NCBI GenBank assembly: GCA_000432435.1
Contig: HF993135.1
Coordinates: 20,374-84,373 of the forward strand
Reading direction: 5' to 3'
Source: Eubacterium sp. CAG:180
GTDB lineage: Bacteria; Bacillota; Clostridia; Oscillospirales; Acutalibacteraceae
Length of the DNA: 64,000 bases
The notes under the pieces are model-generated. The model was given only the letters and a program-made list of their open reading frames with translations, did not search any database and was not told the DNA's origin. This document shows positions 26,506 through 35,545 of this stretch, in pieces. Numbering within the stretch: position 1 is the first letter of the stretch; the number at the start of each line of letters is the position of its first letter. The position numbers and the translations under genes were made by a program.

Positions 26506-28224
26506 TCAAAAGATATCACTTATTCTCGGAATATCTATACCGAATCCGTTTGAGGATTTTGTAGTTGACGCCGAGGTTGTTGTCGGAGCCGCACCCCAAA
26601 CCTGAAGATACACTTCGCTGCCGCTCTCTGCCGATGTGCCGGCACTCGGAGTGGAGGCTATTACTTTGCCTGCCTGATGTGTTCCGTCATTTGATTTTTC
26701 AACCTTTTTGACAGTAAATCCGGCATCCGTAAGAGTTTTTTCCGCATCGGCGTAATCCTTGCCGGAAACATCCGGTATATCAATATACTCCGTGCCCTTG
26801 CTGACAGTAAGCACAAGCTCGGTGCCGTAGGGAACCTGCTGACCCTCTTCTATGCTCTGAGAAATAATATATCCTACGTTCACCTTATTGTTATATTCGT
26901 ATTTGGCCGTAATCTTAAAACGCTGATTTTGAACCTCGTCTGTCGAAATTCTCGTATAGCTCTGCCCCGCAAAATTGGGAACGGAGACAAGCGAAACCTC
27001 CTCCGTAGGAGTCGTATTGTCCTTTTGCGCCTTTTCACGGGTAGCAAAAAGCCAGCCGCCGAGAACCACAAGCCCTATTGCAACGCAAATCCCAAAGGTT
27101 ATGAGCAGAGTTTTGGTCTGTTCCTGTTTCCGTTCCTGCTCACGGCGAAGCTTTTCGCGGCGCTTACGCTCCGCCTCCTCATCCGCGGTTGTTGTAGGCT
27201 GATCCTGTTTTTTGGGAGCATCCTCTATGGGAGTTTCATATTTTATTTTATTTGTCGCCATGGTGCTCGGACTTCCGGAAAGCTGCTCACGGAGATCATC
27301 AACGGTTCTTATTCTGTCCTCGGGCTGAAGCTGAAGACCGTTGTGTATGGCACTGACAAGATATGCAGGAAGAACCTCGGCGAATTTTGCCGGAATTAAA
27401 AGCTTATCGTTCACCACGCGCTCATTCGAATCGTCGGGAGTGCTTCCTATAAGTGTTCTGTAAACAACTGCCGTAAACGCATATACATCGGACCAAGCAC
27501 CTACCTTGCCGTTCGGGTCATACTGCTCATAGGGAACATAACCCTTTACAAGCTCGGCGTTAAAGTCGGTATTTGTAAGTCGCGCGTCGGATATCATAAA
27601 GCCCGTGAGTCTGAGCTTACCGTCACGACCCAAAAGAAGTGTGTTCGGTGAAATACCAAGGTGATAAATTCCTGCCTCGTGCATTGTGGCAAGAGTTGAA
27701 AGCACAGGCATCAAAAGCGTCTTTGCCTGATCCCAGCCGAGATAGCCCGTGCGGCTCTTTAAAAGAAAATCGCGCAGCGTTATGCTCTCTATGTATTCGG
27801 AAACGGAGTACGCAGTATTATTTTCGGTAACTATGTCAACAACGGGCTTTAACGCCGAGAGATCACGAAGTCTTGCGATTTTGCGCCAAAGCTCCAAAAA
27901 CGCCATTATACCGTCGTGAACCACAAGAGAACTGTCCTTTTTAACGGTTATTGCCCTATCTCCGAATTCACGGATTATATGCTCCAGCGGAAGGAACTCT
28001 CTTACGGCTACCGCGACATTGCGTTCACGGTCCCATGCGATATATGTTACACCGTCTCCTCCGGTTGAAATGGCTTTACCTATAATATATCTGTCGTTGA
28101 TAACCGTTCTAAGCGGCAGAAGCGGAGATTCCTGAACGAAATCCGCATGCAAACCGCAATGGGGACAAACCTTTTCTTCCCCAAGCTCTCTCATACAACC
28201 CATACATAAGTTATCGGTCAACAT
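26506..28224 (-). CDS. Membrane protein with zinc ribbon, degenerate Ser/Thr kinase domain and two PASTA domains
   Basis: About 572 residues from the ATG at 28224 (GGAGG site eight bases before). Order: zinc ribbon CMGCMRE...CPHC (about 7-23), kinase fold (about 44-320), basic linker, one membrane helix (about 375-398), two PASTA domains (about 410-550). The catalytic residues are lost: the VAIK Lys is Arg75, the HRD motif is HLG (188-190), the following Asn is Thr195, and DFG is GFM (208-210). I infer a pseudokinase that senses cell-wall fragments and signals by binding. PknB-like enzymes of this layout are normally active, so the loss is notable. Confidence 0.85.
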   Translation of the reverse strand: MLTDNLCMGCMRELGEEKVCPHCGLHADFVQESPLLPLRTVINDRYIIGKAISTGGDGVTYIAWDRERNVAVAVREFLPLEHIIREFGDRAITVKKDSSLVVHDGIMAFLELWRKIARLRDLSALKPVVDIVTENNTAYSVSEYIESITLRDFLLKSRTGYLGWDQAKTLLMPVLSTLATMHEAGIYHLGISPNTLLLGRDGKLRLTGFMISDARLTNTDFNAELVKGYVPYEQYDPNGKVGAWSDVYAFTAVVYRTLIGSTPDDSNERVVNDKLLIPAKFAEVLPAYLVSAIHNGLQLQPEDRIRTVDDLREQLSGSPSTMATNKIKYETPIEDAPKKQDQPTTTADEEAERKRREKLRREQERKQEQTKTLLITFGICVAIGLVVLGGWLFATREKAQKDNTTPTEEVSLVSVPNFAGQSYTRISTDEVQNQRFKITAKYEYNNKVNVGYIISQSIEEGQQVPYGTELVLTVSKGTEYIDIPDVSGKDYADAEKTLTDAGFTVKKVEKSNDGTHQAGKVIASTPSAGTSAESGSEVYLQVWGAAPTTTSASTTKSSNGFGIDIPRISDIF

Positions 28225-28265
28225 CTTTTTTCCTCCAAAACCAAATAGCATAAATACCTTTTTAT

Positions 28266-28295
28266 ATGATAACAAACTTACACATCATTTGTCAA
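28266..28295 (-). promoter_or_regulatory. Promoter of the pseudokinase gene
   Basis: The minus strand has TTGACA (28295-28290), 18 bases, TATCAT (28271-28266). Confidence 0.6.
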
Positions 28296-28403
28296 GAAAA
28301 CGAACATAAGGCAATCGGTTTGTTTTTTCAGTCGAGTTGCTTGTTTCAGGCTTTACCCGTATGGAAACATTACCCGTGCCGAATATAACACAACACGAAA
28401 AAA

Positions 28404-28437
28404 GGCAAAAAAATACCACCTGACGGTGGTATTTTTT
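28404..28437. terminator. Terminator after the YitT-like gene
   Basis: Arms AAATACCACC and GGTGGTATTT with a TGAC loop; runs of T or A flank both sides, so it can work in both directions. In the gene context it ends the minus-strand membrane protein gene. Confidence 0.8.
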
Positions 28438-28528
28438 ACTGCTTTAAGTGTGGAGAACAAAAAGCAGCCGTGGCAGACAATCTGCCGTAGAAAAGTGTAT
28501 AAAAAGAGAGGAAATGGAATAAGCAAGT

Positions 28529-29266
28529 TTATGCTGCGAATTTGCCGTTTGAAGATATTACTCCACCGCCGAAACGGCGAAGATCATAGACACGAACAAC
28601 AAGTCTCGGCATTTTTGCGGCAAGCAGTTTTTCCGACACATGCTTGTTAAAGAACGCAACCACCGGGCCCATCATAAAGGCGGTAACCACAGTACCGATG
28701 CCGACCGGTCCGCCGAAAGCAAATCCGACAGCCGTGCAGATAAGGTCTGTTATGACTCTGCACCATTTATATTTAATCTTAGTCCTGTCATCAAGGACAA
28801 AGCCCGTGGCGTCATAGGGAGCAACTCCGAGATTCGAAGTGAAATACATCGAAGCCGCAAGAGAGAGGAAAATTACGCCGAAGAGCATTAAGACTAAGCG
28901 TAAAGCAAGGGATTTTTCGACAGGCAGGTGCGCATCATACAGCGAAGTAAAAAATTCGCAGATATAACCGACGCCGACCATATTAACTACTGTACCGAAG
29001 CCGATAAGATGTCTGCCGAGAAAAGCAATTGCAATAAGGATAACGCAGTTGATGCACATCTGATAAAAGCCGAAGCTGATACCGATTTTACCGCTTATCG
29101 CCATATTCATTGATGTGAACGGGTCAACGCCCATATCGGAATAAGAGAAAAGCGAAATACCGAAGCCCATAAGCAGTATGCTGAATATCATCATAAAAAA
29201 GCGTTTTACGCCTTTTTCCTGTTTAAACACACTTATCAAATTCATTGATCTGATGATTTCTGCCAT
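28529..29266 (-). CDS. YitT/YczE-family membrane protein
   Basis: About 245 residues from the ATG at 29266, chosen for the GAGGAG site before it. Five to six membrane helices are visible, with the repeated motif SDMGVDPFTSMN and SNLGVAPYDATG that marks YczE/YitT-type proteins. The repeat suggests an internal duplication. The function is unknown; some relatives are proposed transporters. It ends in a Lys/Arg-rich tail. Confidence 0.85.
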   Translation of the reverse strand: MAEIIRSMNLISVFKQEKGVKRFFMMIFSILLMGFGISLFSYSDMGVDPFTSMNMAISGKIGISFGFYQMCINCVILIAIAFLGRHLIGFGTVVNMVGVGYICEFFTSLYDAHLPVEKSLALRLVLMLFGVIFLSLAASMYFTSNLGVAPYDATGFVLDDRTKIKYKWCRVITDLICTAVGFAFGGPVGIGTVVTAFMMGPVVAFFNKHVSEKLLAAKMPRLVVRVYDLRRFGGGVISSNGKFAA

Positions 29267-29321
29267 TTTAGCTCCTCGCTTTGTATCTATTGCACAAGTA
29301 TTGCTTCCTTTATTTGTACAC

Positions 29322-29350
29322 ATCTTACAGCCGCGTTGTCGTTTTGTCAA
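29322..29350 (-). promoter_or_regulatory. Promoter of the YitT-like gene
   Basis: The minus strand has TTGACA (29350-29345), 17 bases, TAAGAT (29327-29322), about 55 bases before the start codon. Confidence 0.7.
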
Positions 29351-29475
29351 TAGTTGAGCTGAATTTTTTGTCACTTTCTACAACTTTTGTATATTAGTAC
29401 AAAACGACGGTTTTGATGCCGTAAATTTAGTGCGATTGCACAACACAAGCAGCATACGCCATATAATGTAATATA

Positions 29476-29510
29476 TAAAAAACGACCGTCGTGCACTCGG
29501 CACGGCGGTC
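29476..29510 (-). terminator. Terminator after the 75-residue membrane protein gene
   Basis: Minus-strand arms GACCGCCGTGC and GCACGACGGTC with a short loop, then GTTTTTTATA. Confidence 0.8.
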
Positions 29511-29538
29511 CCAACAGTAATAGTTTCAAAAGTAGGCT

Positions 29539-29766
29539 TTATGGCATAATATTCTGCGGAATATTGTCAGCCGCTATAACGCGAGCGACACCGTTGCGGT
29601 CGTCACCGAATGTCGGATGCTCGTTCAGCATGGGAACAAAGACAAACATTTTTATAAACAGAGCGGACATTATAAACAATGTTATAAAAAGTCCGAAAAG
29701 ACGGCTCTTGATTTTTTCTTTTCGAATTTCCGAACCGGCGGGTTTAACGCTATACTGTATATCCAT
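29539..29766 (-). CDS. Small single-pass membrane protein of unknown function
   Basis: A 75-residue protein. A basic N-terminus (EIRKEKIKSR) is followed by a membrane helix (LFGLFITLFIMSALFIKMFVFVPM, about residues 23-46) and a polar C-terminus, so it is probably anchored with the C-terminus outside. AGGAGAT precedes the ATG and a strong terminator follows the stop, which supports it as a real gene. I recognise no family. Confidence 0.65.
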   Translation of the reverse strand: MDIQYSVKPAGSEIRKEKIKSRLFGLFITLFIMSALFIKMFVFVPMLNEHPTFGDDRNGVARVIAADNIPQNIMP

Positions 29767-29954
29767 ATATAATATCTCCTGTCAAATCTTATTGTACCTT
29801 ATCAACTGCAATACAATATATATCATCGCAAAATTACAAACAAGAGTCGAAATTATTAAGATTAGGTTAAAAAGTGTTTTTCGTTTAAACCCTGGCTTAA
29901 AAGGCAATAATGTTGGCTTGTTGCCTCTTTGGGTATATTGCTTAGTTTTTACAA
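29767..29954. other. Intergenic stretch, nothing recognised
   Basis: About 190 bases of AT-rich sequence between the divergent 75-residue gene and the symporter promoter. No frame or structure stands out. Confidence 0.4.
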
Positions 29955-29983
29955 TTGACTACTGCATATTTTTGTATTATAAT
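29955..29983 (+). promoter_or_regulatory. SigA-type promoter far upstream of the GPH symporter
   Basis: TTGACT (29955-29960), 17 bases, TATAAT (29978-29983). A transcript would begin near 29990 and carry a leader of about 280 bases. Confidence 0.7.
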
Positions 29984-29989
29984 TCCATT

Positions 29990-30268
29990 ATGTCATTTAT
30001 GCTCTGCTGTGGATTTTTCGCAAACGAAATCAACTTATCAGCAGCTATGTAAAGTATAATGCTTTACAGGTTTTTGTTTTTTATAGGCGTGAAAGATGAG
30101 CTGCTACGGCTTATAAAGGCGCTATATAGCGGATTTCTTTCAAGTTCTGAAAGCAAAAGGTCTGTGTGTAAATGTAGTTTGCTTTACACTACTCGGTATC
30201 ATCCTATCAGGTATCGGAAAGCAAACAGCAAATGCAAAGTGGATAAAACACAAAAACGGAGGAATTGT
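29990..30268 (+). other. Long, possibly structured 5' leader of the GPH symporter gene
   Basis: The leader has several small hairpins: TGTAAAG/CTTTACA followed by GGTTTTTGTTTTTT (about 30046-30085), CGCTATATAGCG (about 30120), and TGTAAA/TTTACA (about 30168-30190). It matches no riboswitch class I know. A 20-codon frame (MSFMLCC...) near 29990-30052 has no ribosome site. Confidence 0.35.
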
Positions 30269-31702
30269 ATGAGCAAATCAGAAGAAGCTATGCACGGCAT
30301 AACCTTTAAAGACAAAATAGGCTACGCCATGGGAGATATGGGCGGACTGCTGACATTCGGACTTGTCTCCGCATTTTTGAATATGTTTTACACGGACGTT
30401 CTCGGAATATCCGCGGCGCGCATAACCGTACTGATGATAGTTGCGAGAATTTGGGACGCAGTAAACGACCCTATGTGGGGTTCTTTTATCGACTCAAGGA
30501 AGCCCACTAAATACGGAAGATTCAGGCCGTACATACTTTGGGCATCTCTGCCGCTTGCGGTAGGTGCTTTCTTTATGTTCTTTAAAATTCCGGGTCTCAG
30601 CGACAACCGGTATCTTATTTACGCATATATCACGTACATATTTTACGGCATGATGTACACCGGCGTAAATATTCCCTACGGCTCGCTCGCCTCGGTAATA
30701 ACTGATGACGAAATAGAGCGGTCTTCGCTTTCGATGTGGCGAAGCATCGGTGCAGGCATCGGCGGTCTTCCCGCCTCTATTATTTTACCGCTCATCGTTT
30801 ATACTACAGTGACAAATGAAAACGGAACAACCGCAAAGGTACTCGACGGCACAAAGCTCTCGCTGTCGGTAGCCGTTCTCTCGGTTCTCACTGTAATAAT
30901 TTTCTTCTTACACTTTAAATTGACAAAAGAGAGAATAACCTTACCGCCGACGCAGAATCAAAAGGATTATAGTATCGGCAAAGCGATGCGCGCTCTTTTA
31001 AAAAACAAGCCGTTTATCGCGCTTTGCATAGTATCAATGCTTCTTATCTGCTTCCAGATGTATACTCAGACCGTTTACAACTATCTCTTTAAGAATTTCT
31101 ATGAAAAGCCGGGTCTTTACGCACTTGTTACCGTATGTACATATTTGCCGATGGTACTGCTTTTGCCGTTTATGGGCAAGCTTATAAGAAAATACGGCAA
31201 AAAAGAGATATGCTCCGCAGGAATACTCTTTGCTCTTATTGTAAACATAGCAATGTTCGTCATTAAATTCACTCCGGCTGTGAGTAATCCGTATGTATTT
31301 CTCGTTCTCTCGTTCTTCTCCGGGGCCGGTCAAACCTTCCTTATTATGCAAATTTGGGCACTTGTTACGGATGTCACGGACTATCACGAATACATATCGG
31401 GCAGACGAGAGGAGGGCACATCTTACAGCTTTTATTCGTTTGTACGCAAGCTCGGTCAAACAGTAGCCGGCGCAGGTGCGGCAGGCGTTCTCGGAGCTAT
31501 AGGCTATGACGGCAAGCTCGCCGTTCAATCACCCGAGGTTCTGACAAGGCTATATGACATAGCAACAATAGTCCCCGCAATATTGCTTGCTCTTATATTC
31601 GTTGTATTGACGTTCGGCTATAAGCTTTCAAAGGAGCAGCTAGATGAGCTTCACAATGTTTTGCGCGAAAGAAGAGAAAAGGCAGAAGCCGAAACAAAGT
31701 AA
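30269..31702 (+). CDS. GPH-family (glycoside-pentoside-hexuronide) sugar:cation symporter
   Basis: About 477 residues from the ATG at 30269 behind GGAGG. Twelve membrane helices are likely. The family marker DAVNDPMWGSFIDSRKPTKYGRFRPYI-type loop (about residues 52-80) is present. GPH symporters import glycosides with Na+ or H+. The convergent GH31 gene suggests an oligosaccharide substrate, but the two genes are not in one operon. The frame runs upstream to 30059 without coding character. Confidence 0.92.
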   Translation: MSKSEEAMHGITFKDKIGYAMGDMGGLLTFGLVSAFLNMFYTDVLGISAARITVLMIVARIWDAVNDPMWGSFIDSRKPTKYGRFRPYILWASLPLAVGAFFMFFKIPGLSDNRYLIYAYITYIFYGMMYTGVNIPYGSLASVITDDEIERSSLSMWRSIGAGIGGLPASIILPLIVYTTVTNENGTTAKVLDGTKLSLSVAVLSVLTVIIFFLHFKLTKERITLPPTQNQKDYSIGKAMRALLKNKPFIALCIVSMLLICFQMYTQTVYNYLFKNFYEKPGLYALVTVCTYLPMVLLLPFMGKLIRKYGKKEICSAGILFALIVNIAMFVIKFTPAVSNPYVFLVLSFFSGAGQTFLIMQIWALVTDVTDYHEYISGRREEGTSYSFYSFVRKLGQTVAGAGAAGVLGAIGYDGKLAVQSPEVLTRLYDIATIVPAILLALIFVVLTFGYKLSKEQLDELHNVLRERREKAEAETK

Positions 31703-31724
31703 AAACAGGTCTTGATGACAAAAT

Positions 31725-31766
31725 CCCCGGATATGCCGAAGCAAGCATATCCGGGGCTCTTTTTTG
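31725..31766 (+). terminator. Terminator after the symporter gene
   Basis: Arms CCCCGGATATGC and GCATATCCGGGG, followed by CTCTTTTTT. It lies between convergent genes. Confidence 0.85.
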
Positions 31767-31780
31767 TAATTTACAATGTA

Positions 31781-34072
31781 TTATTCTACCGTCAGTATTC
31801 TGTCGTCTGCATCGCAAAGCACAATATCCGGGGTAAATGATTTTTCACCGATATTCTCGATACGGACTCTGACATACTCGCTGTCGCAATCCACGGTGAA
31901 CAGCAAGTGAACGCAATCGCCGGTTTTATACGCAAAGCTCTCGCCGTCATCTGTAAAGAATTCCGATTTAAAGCTGCCGCTCCTTAACGGATACACAGTA
32001 AGCCTTAATTTTTCCGAGGATTTGAACCCGTACTCCCCCTCATCGGTAGCTATAACGCTTCCGCCTCGCACAAAATACGGGACCTCCCCGTCGGGCGGAA
32101 TATTCAGCATTACGGACGTACCGCCGTCGTATACTTTATCGTTTAAATACCAAATTTCGTTTTTGGGGAGATAAACCTCGGTTTCGTTCACTCCTTCATC
32201 GAGAATACACGCGGTGAGAATATCTCTGCCCACGAGGAACGATGTGCTGTCGCAGTCTATCTCTTTGTCATCATAGTAGAGTAACAGCGGAGCTGTCATC
32301 GGCACATCGTTTTCGACAGATAAAAAGGCGGAATTATAAAGATACGGAATGAGTTTTTTTCTTTCCGCCATTATTTTTCGTGCGGCAGGAATGGCATCCG
32401 GATAGCTCCACGGCATAGTTGCGGAGCCGTCCGAATTCCACGAATGTATTGTAAATCTGGGCTCGAAAATGCCGTGCTGCATCCATCTTAAAAGCAGCTC
32501 ACGTGACGGCATATCGCCCGAAAAACCGCCGAGATCATGCCCGTAGAAGAAAAATCCCGACAAAGACAGCGTCATACCTATGTAATGGCAATAACGCAGG
32601 TCATGAAATGATGTAAAATTGTCACCCGACCAGGTGGTTGCGAGACGTCTTACGGCACTGCTGCCGCTTCGTGTCGATAAAAACGGTCTTTTGCCCGGAT
32701 ATTTTTCTGTTTGCGCAGAATACGAGGAGGCGACCATAAGATACGTGAGTATCGGTCTTATTCTGCTCGCCTTTACGCTACCGTCTTTAAAGCCGTTTGC
32801 CACAGCGTCGGTATCTTTTATATCAAATTCGTTGTTATCGTTCCAAGTGGCGTCTATTCCGTAGTCCAGAAGCTTTGCCGCAACATTGTCGTGCCAAAAC
32901 TTAAAGCCCTCGGGCAGAGTAAAATCAATGTAACTGCCCATACCGTCCCAAAACTCGGTTACAAACGGTGTGCCGTCTTTATTCTTTACAAAAAGCCCTT
33001 TTTCGGCTATTTCGTTGTACATCGGGTGCGACGTCAAAAAGGCAGGCTTGATATTGGGTATCAAGTGAATTTTCTCGCTGTTAAAACGCTCAATAAACCT
33101 TGCGGGGTTCGGGAATTTATCGTAATTCCAATTAAAAACACACCGCAAGTCGCCGATGGAGGTATAGCCCGAGGACAGATAAAATCCGCTGCAGCTCATA
33201 TTTAAGGTATCAAGCTTTCTGAGAAATCCATACAACTGTTCTTCGGAATTCGGCGCATCGGTATAAGCCATGGTGCTGGCACAGTAATCAAAGCTCCATT
33301 TCGGAGGCAGGGTCTGTTTTCCGCAAAGAGAGCAATACTGCCTTAAAATTTCAAGCTTTGAGCCGAAGAACACATAATAAACAAGACAATCGTCATCGCT
33401 TTTGAAGAACTTGAAAGCGGGATAATAATTATTTATTTCTCTTCCGAAATCCATAACGGCACTGTCGGACGTATCGTAATAGATACCGTAGCAACCGACG
33501 GAATTTTCACACATATAAAACGGCACGTGCTTATAAAGCGGGTCCGACGTTTCCGCATCATAACCCATACTGTCGCTCGTCTCTATGCGAAAGGTGCGCC
33601 CCGCCTTATTGACACTGCCGCCCTTATCGCCGAGGCCGTATATTTTTTCGCCCTTTTCGCGCGTTAAATAATGATATGTACCGTTTCCGAATTCGTTCTG
33701 AAAATTATAGGCAAGCGGTGCTCTGTCGGCAAAAAGAAGCTTGCCGTCCTTTTTATAGCTCAGTACAAAGTTGTGCGTATTAAGCTCTGCTTCGACATTT
33801 CCCAAATAGAAGCGCTCACCATCGGCTGTTTCATTTACTTGCGGAGCAAACAGCGAAAATCCGTCAAGGCTCAGCTTATCCCTACCCTCTGTAAGAAATT
33901 CGTTTTGCGGGTCTACGGTAAAGGTGGGCAGCATTTTACAATCGTCACGGAATAAGGCGACGCGCATCATACTGCCGCTCAAGAAGTCGATTCGCGCCGT
34001 AATATCGCCGCAAACGTAAACTCTGCTGCTGCCGCTATGCTCGGACAGCTTAAAATCATATGAAAACTTCAT
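31781..34072 (-). CDS. Glycoside hydrolase family 31 (alpha-glucosidase/alpha-xylosidase type)
   Basis: A 763-residue protein. An N-terminal beta-sandwich (about 1-250) precedes the catalytic barrel. The nucleophile is Asp412 in TWNDNNEFD and the acid/base is Asp484 in TWSGDN, both in their GH31 contexts; C-terminal beta domains follow. There is no signal peptide, so it acts inside the cell on imported oligosaccharides. Specificity (glucose, xylose, galactose or sulfoquinovose alpha-linkages) cannot be assigned. Its start overlaps the esterase stop by one base, so the two form one operon. Confidence 0.92.
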   Translation of the reverse strand: MKFSYDFKLSEHSGSSRVYVCGDITARIDFLSGSMMRVALFRDDCKMLPTFTVDPQNEFLTEGRDKLSLDGFSLFAPQVNETADGERFYLGNVEAELNTHNFVLSYKKDGKLLFADRAPLAYNFQNEFGNGTYHYLTREKGEKIYGLGDKGGSVNKAGRTFRIETSDSMGYDAETSDPLYKHVPFYMCENSVGCYGIYYDTSDSAVMDFGREINNYYPAFKFFKSDDDCLVYYVFFGSKLEILRQYCSLCGKQTLPPKWSFDYCASTMAYTDAPNSEEQLYGFLRKLDTLNMSCSGFYLSSGYTSIGDLRCVFNWNYDKFPNPARFIERFNSEKIHLIPNIKPAFLTSHPMYNEIAEKGLFVKNKDGTPFVTEFWDGMGSYIDFTLPEGFKFWHDNVAAKLLDYGIDATWNDNNEFDIKDTDAVANGFKDGSVKASRIRPILTYLMVASSYSAQTEKYPGKRPFLSTRSGSSAVRRLATTWSGDNFTSFHDLRYCHYIGMTLSLSGFFFYGHDLGGFSGDMPSRELLLRWMQHGIFEPRFTIHSWNSDGSATMPWSYPDAIPAARKIMAERKKLIPYLYNSAFLSVENDVPMTAPLLLYYDDKEIDCDSTSFLVGRDILTACILDEGVNETEVYLPKNEIWYLNDKVYDGGTSVMLNIPPDGEVPYFVRGGSVIATDEGEYGFKSSEKLRLTVYPLRSGSFKSEFFTDDGESFAYKTGDCVHLLFTVDCDSEYVRVRIENIGEKSFTPDIVLCDADDRILTVE

Positions 34073-35406
34073 TACAGCACCGGCCCCTTATTGAAGAGTG
34101 TATTTTTTATAAGCGTTGCGGTCTTCCAGCCTGCAAGGCGCGTCTTTTCGCAAAAATTCATCACCTTGTGCGTTCCGGGCTTCCAGGTCGGGATTTCCCT
34201 GCAATTCGGGTCTCCGCACTTTACAAAAGCGCTGACTGCCGCCACCATTTGCTCCGATATGAGATAGTCGATATCGGTAAACGGCCGCCAACCGTTTTTG
34301 AGAGTTGCAAACACATACGGCAAGTCACTCGAATGCCATGCGCCGCAGTTATCGCCCGGCAAATTGCGCGCAAAAAGATAGACAAAGCATTTACTGCCCT
34401 TATCGTTTCGCACCCACTTTTTCACAAGCAGTTTTAAAACTATCGGTATCATATCTGCCGTTGTAACGCCGAGTATTTTCGGCATTGCGCTTATTGTTTT
34501 TATGTTAAACGTATCTTTCGTAAGAAGCTTTCCGTCTTCACACGGAAGCGTGTAAGAGAGTGTACTTTTAATTCCCTCGTCGCGGCACGCCTTAAGCCAT
34601 GCATAGTAAAGGGTTTTCGCGTCCGTATCTCTAAGCTCGGAAAGGCTTGTTTTACCGGCATTTTTGATTATTTCGTCCCAGAATTTTTTCATTTTTTGCG
34701 GCGACAGCGGGCGTGACAAAACTCGTTGAAGCGCGGCTCCGCTCAACATAACGGCACCCGACACCATATCCCTTGTAAGCGGACTTGACAGAAGCACATC
34801 TACGCTCATGGCTCCTGCGCTCTGCCCCAAAAGGGTTATTCTTTCGGGATCTCCGCCGAAGGAAGAAATGTTGTTTTTTATCCATTTAAGTGCCGCAGCT
34901 TGGTCAAAAAGGCCGAAATTACCGCATACTCCGTTTTCATCGGCGACATCGGGGTGAGAACAAAAGCCGTACGGTCCGAGACGGTAATTCACAGAGACAA
35001 AAACAATGTCATTTTCGGCATATGCCTTACCGCTGATATGCCCCTCGTTTGAGCTGCCGCCCGTAAAAGAACCGCCGTGTATATACAACAAAACGGGACA
35101 TTTTTTTGCGTTTTTGGGCGCGCTGATATTGAGATATTGACAATCCTCGCTGTATGTAAAGCTCATACCGCGCCTGAATTCCCTGTGATAAAACGGGTTA
35201 ACCTTTGCGTCGTCCTCAAAACCGCGGTGCTGGTAGCAGCAATCGCCGAAAGCGGTCGCATCATATACGCCGTCCCACCCATCGGTAACGACCGGATACT
35301 CCCACCTGCCCGCGTCGGCATACTTTATGCCGCGAAACTCAACATAGCTGCCGTTATCGAGCCCGACGATATCTCCGCACTCGGTTTTTAATTTTACCGT
35401 ATTCAT
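34072..35406 (-). CDS. Type B carboxylesterase
   Basis: About 444 residues from the ATG at 35406 (AAGGGG site). The alpha/beta-hydrolase fold shows the oxyanion loop YIHGGSFTGGSS and the nucleophile GQSAG in ITLLGQSAGAMS. The family is para-nitrobenzyl esterase-like and may remove acyl groups from carbohydrates. It is cotranscribed with GH31, so deacylation before glycoside cleavage is a plausible joint role. No signal peptide. It is shorter than the 490-500 residues usual in the family. Confidence 0.88.
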   Translation of the reverse strand: MNTVKLKTECGDIVGLDNGSYVEFRGIKYADAGRWEYPVVTDGWDGVYDATAFGDCCYQHRGFEDDAKVNPFYHREFRRGMSFTYSEDCQYLNISAPKNAKKCPVLLYIHGGSFTGGSSNEGHISGKAYAENDIVFVSVNYRLGPYGFCSHPDVADENGVCGNFGLFDQAAALKWIKNNISSFGGDPERITLLGQSAGAMSVDVLLSSPLTRDMVSGAVMLSGAALQRVLSRPLSPQKMKKFWDEIIKNAGKTSLSELRDTDAKTLYYAWLKACRDEGIKSTLSYTLPCEDGKLLTKDTFNIKTISAMPKILGVTTADMIPIVLKLLVKKWVRNDKGSKCFVYLFARNLPGDNCGAWHSSDLPYVFATLKNGWRPFTDIDYLISEQMVAAVSAFVKCGDPNCREIPTWKPGTHKVMNFCEKTRLAGWKTATLIKNTLFNKGPVL

Positions 35407-35492
35407 TTTATCGCCCCTTACGTTATCGCATAAATCACAGTAATGAAAATCTCGGAAAACTTCCAAAACGTTACATACATCATTATGTGCAA

Positions 35493-35521
35493 ATTATATG
35501 CCACAACGAGAGCGGTGTCAA
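35493..35521 (-). promoter_or_regulatory. SigA-type promoter for the esterase-GH31 operon
   Basis: The minus strand has a consensus TTGACA (35521-35516), 17 bases and TATAAT (35498-35493). A leader of about 80 bases follows. Confidence 0.75.
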
Positions 35522-35545
35522 TTATTTTAAGACAATATATACAAA

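Noticed and set aside
30059..30268. N-terminal extension of the GPH symporter
   Set aside because: The extra 70 residues have no symporter similarity, and a strong ribosome site precedes the ATG at 30269.
35463..35490. Possible catabolite-response (cre) site upstream of the esterase-GH31 operon
   Set aside because: TGTAACGTTTTGGA places the central CG one base out of register with the cre consensus.
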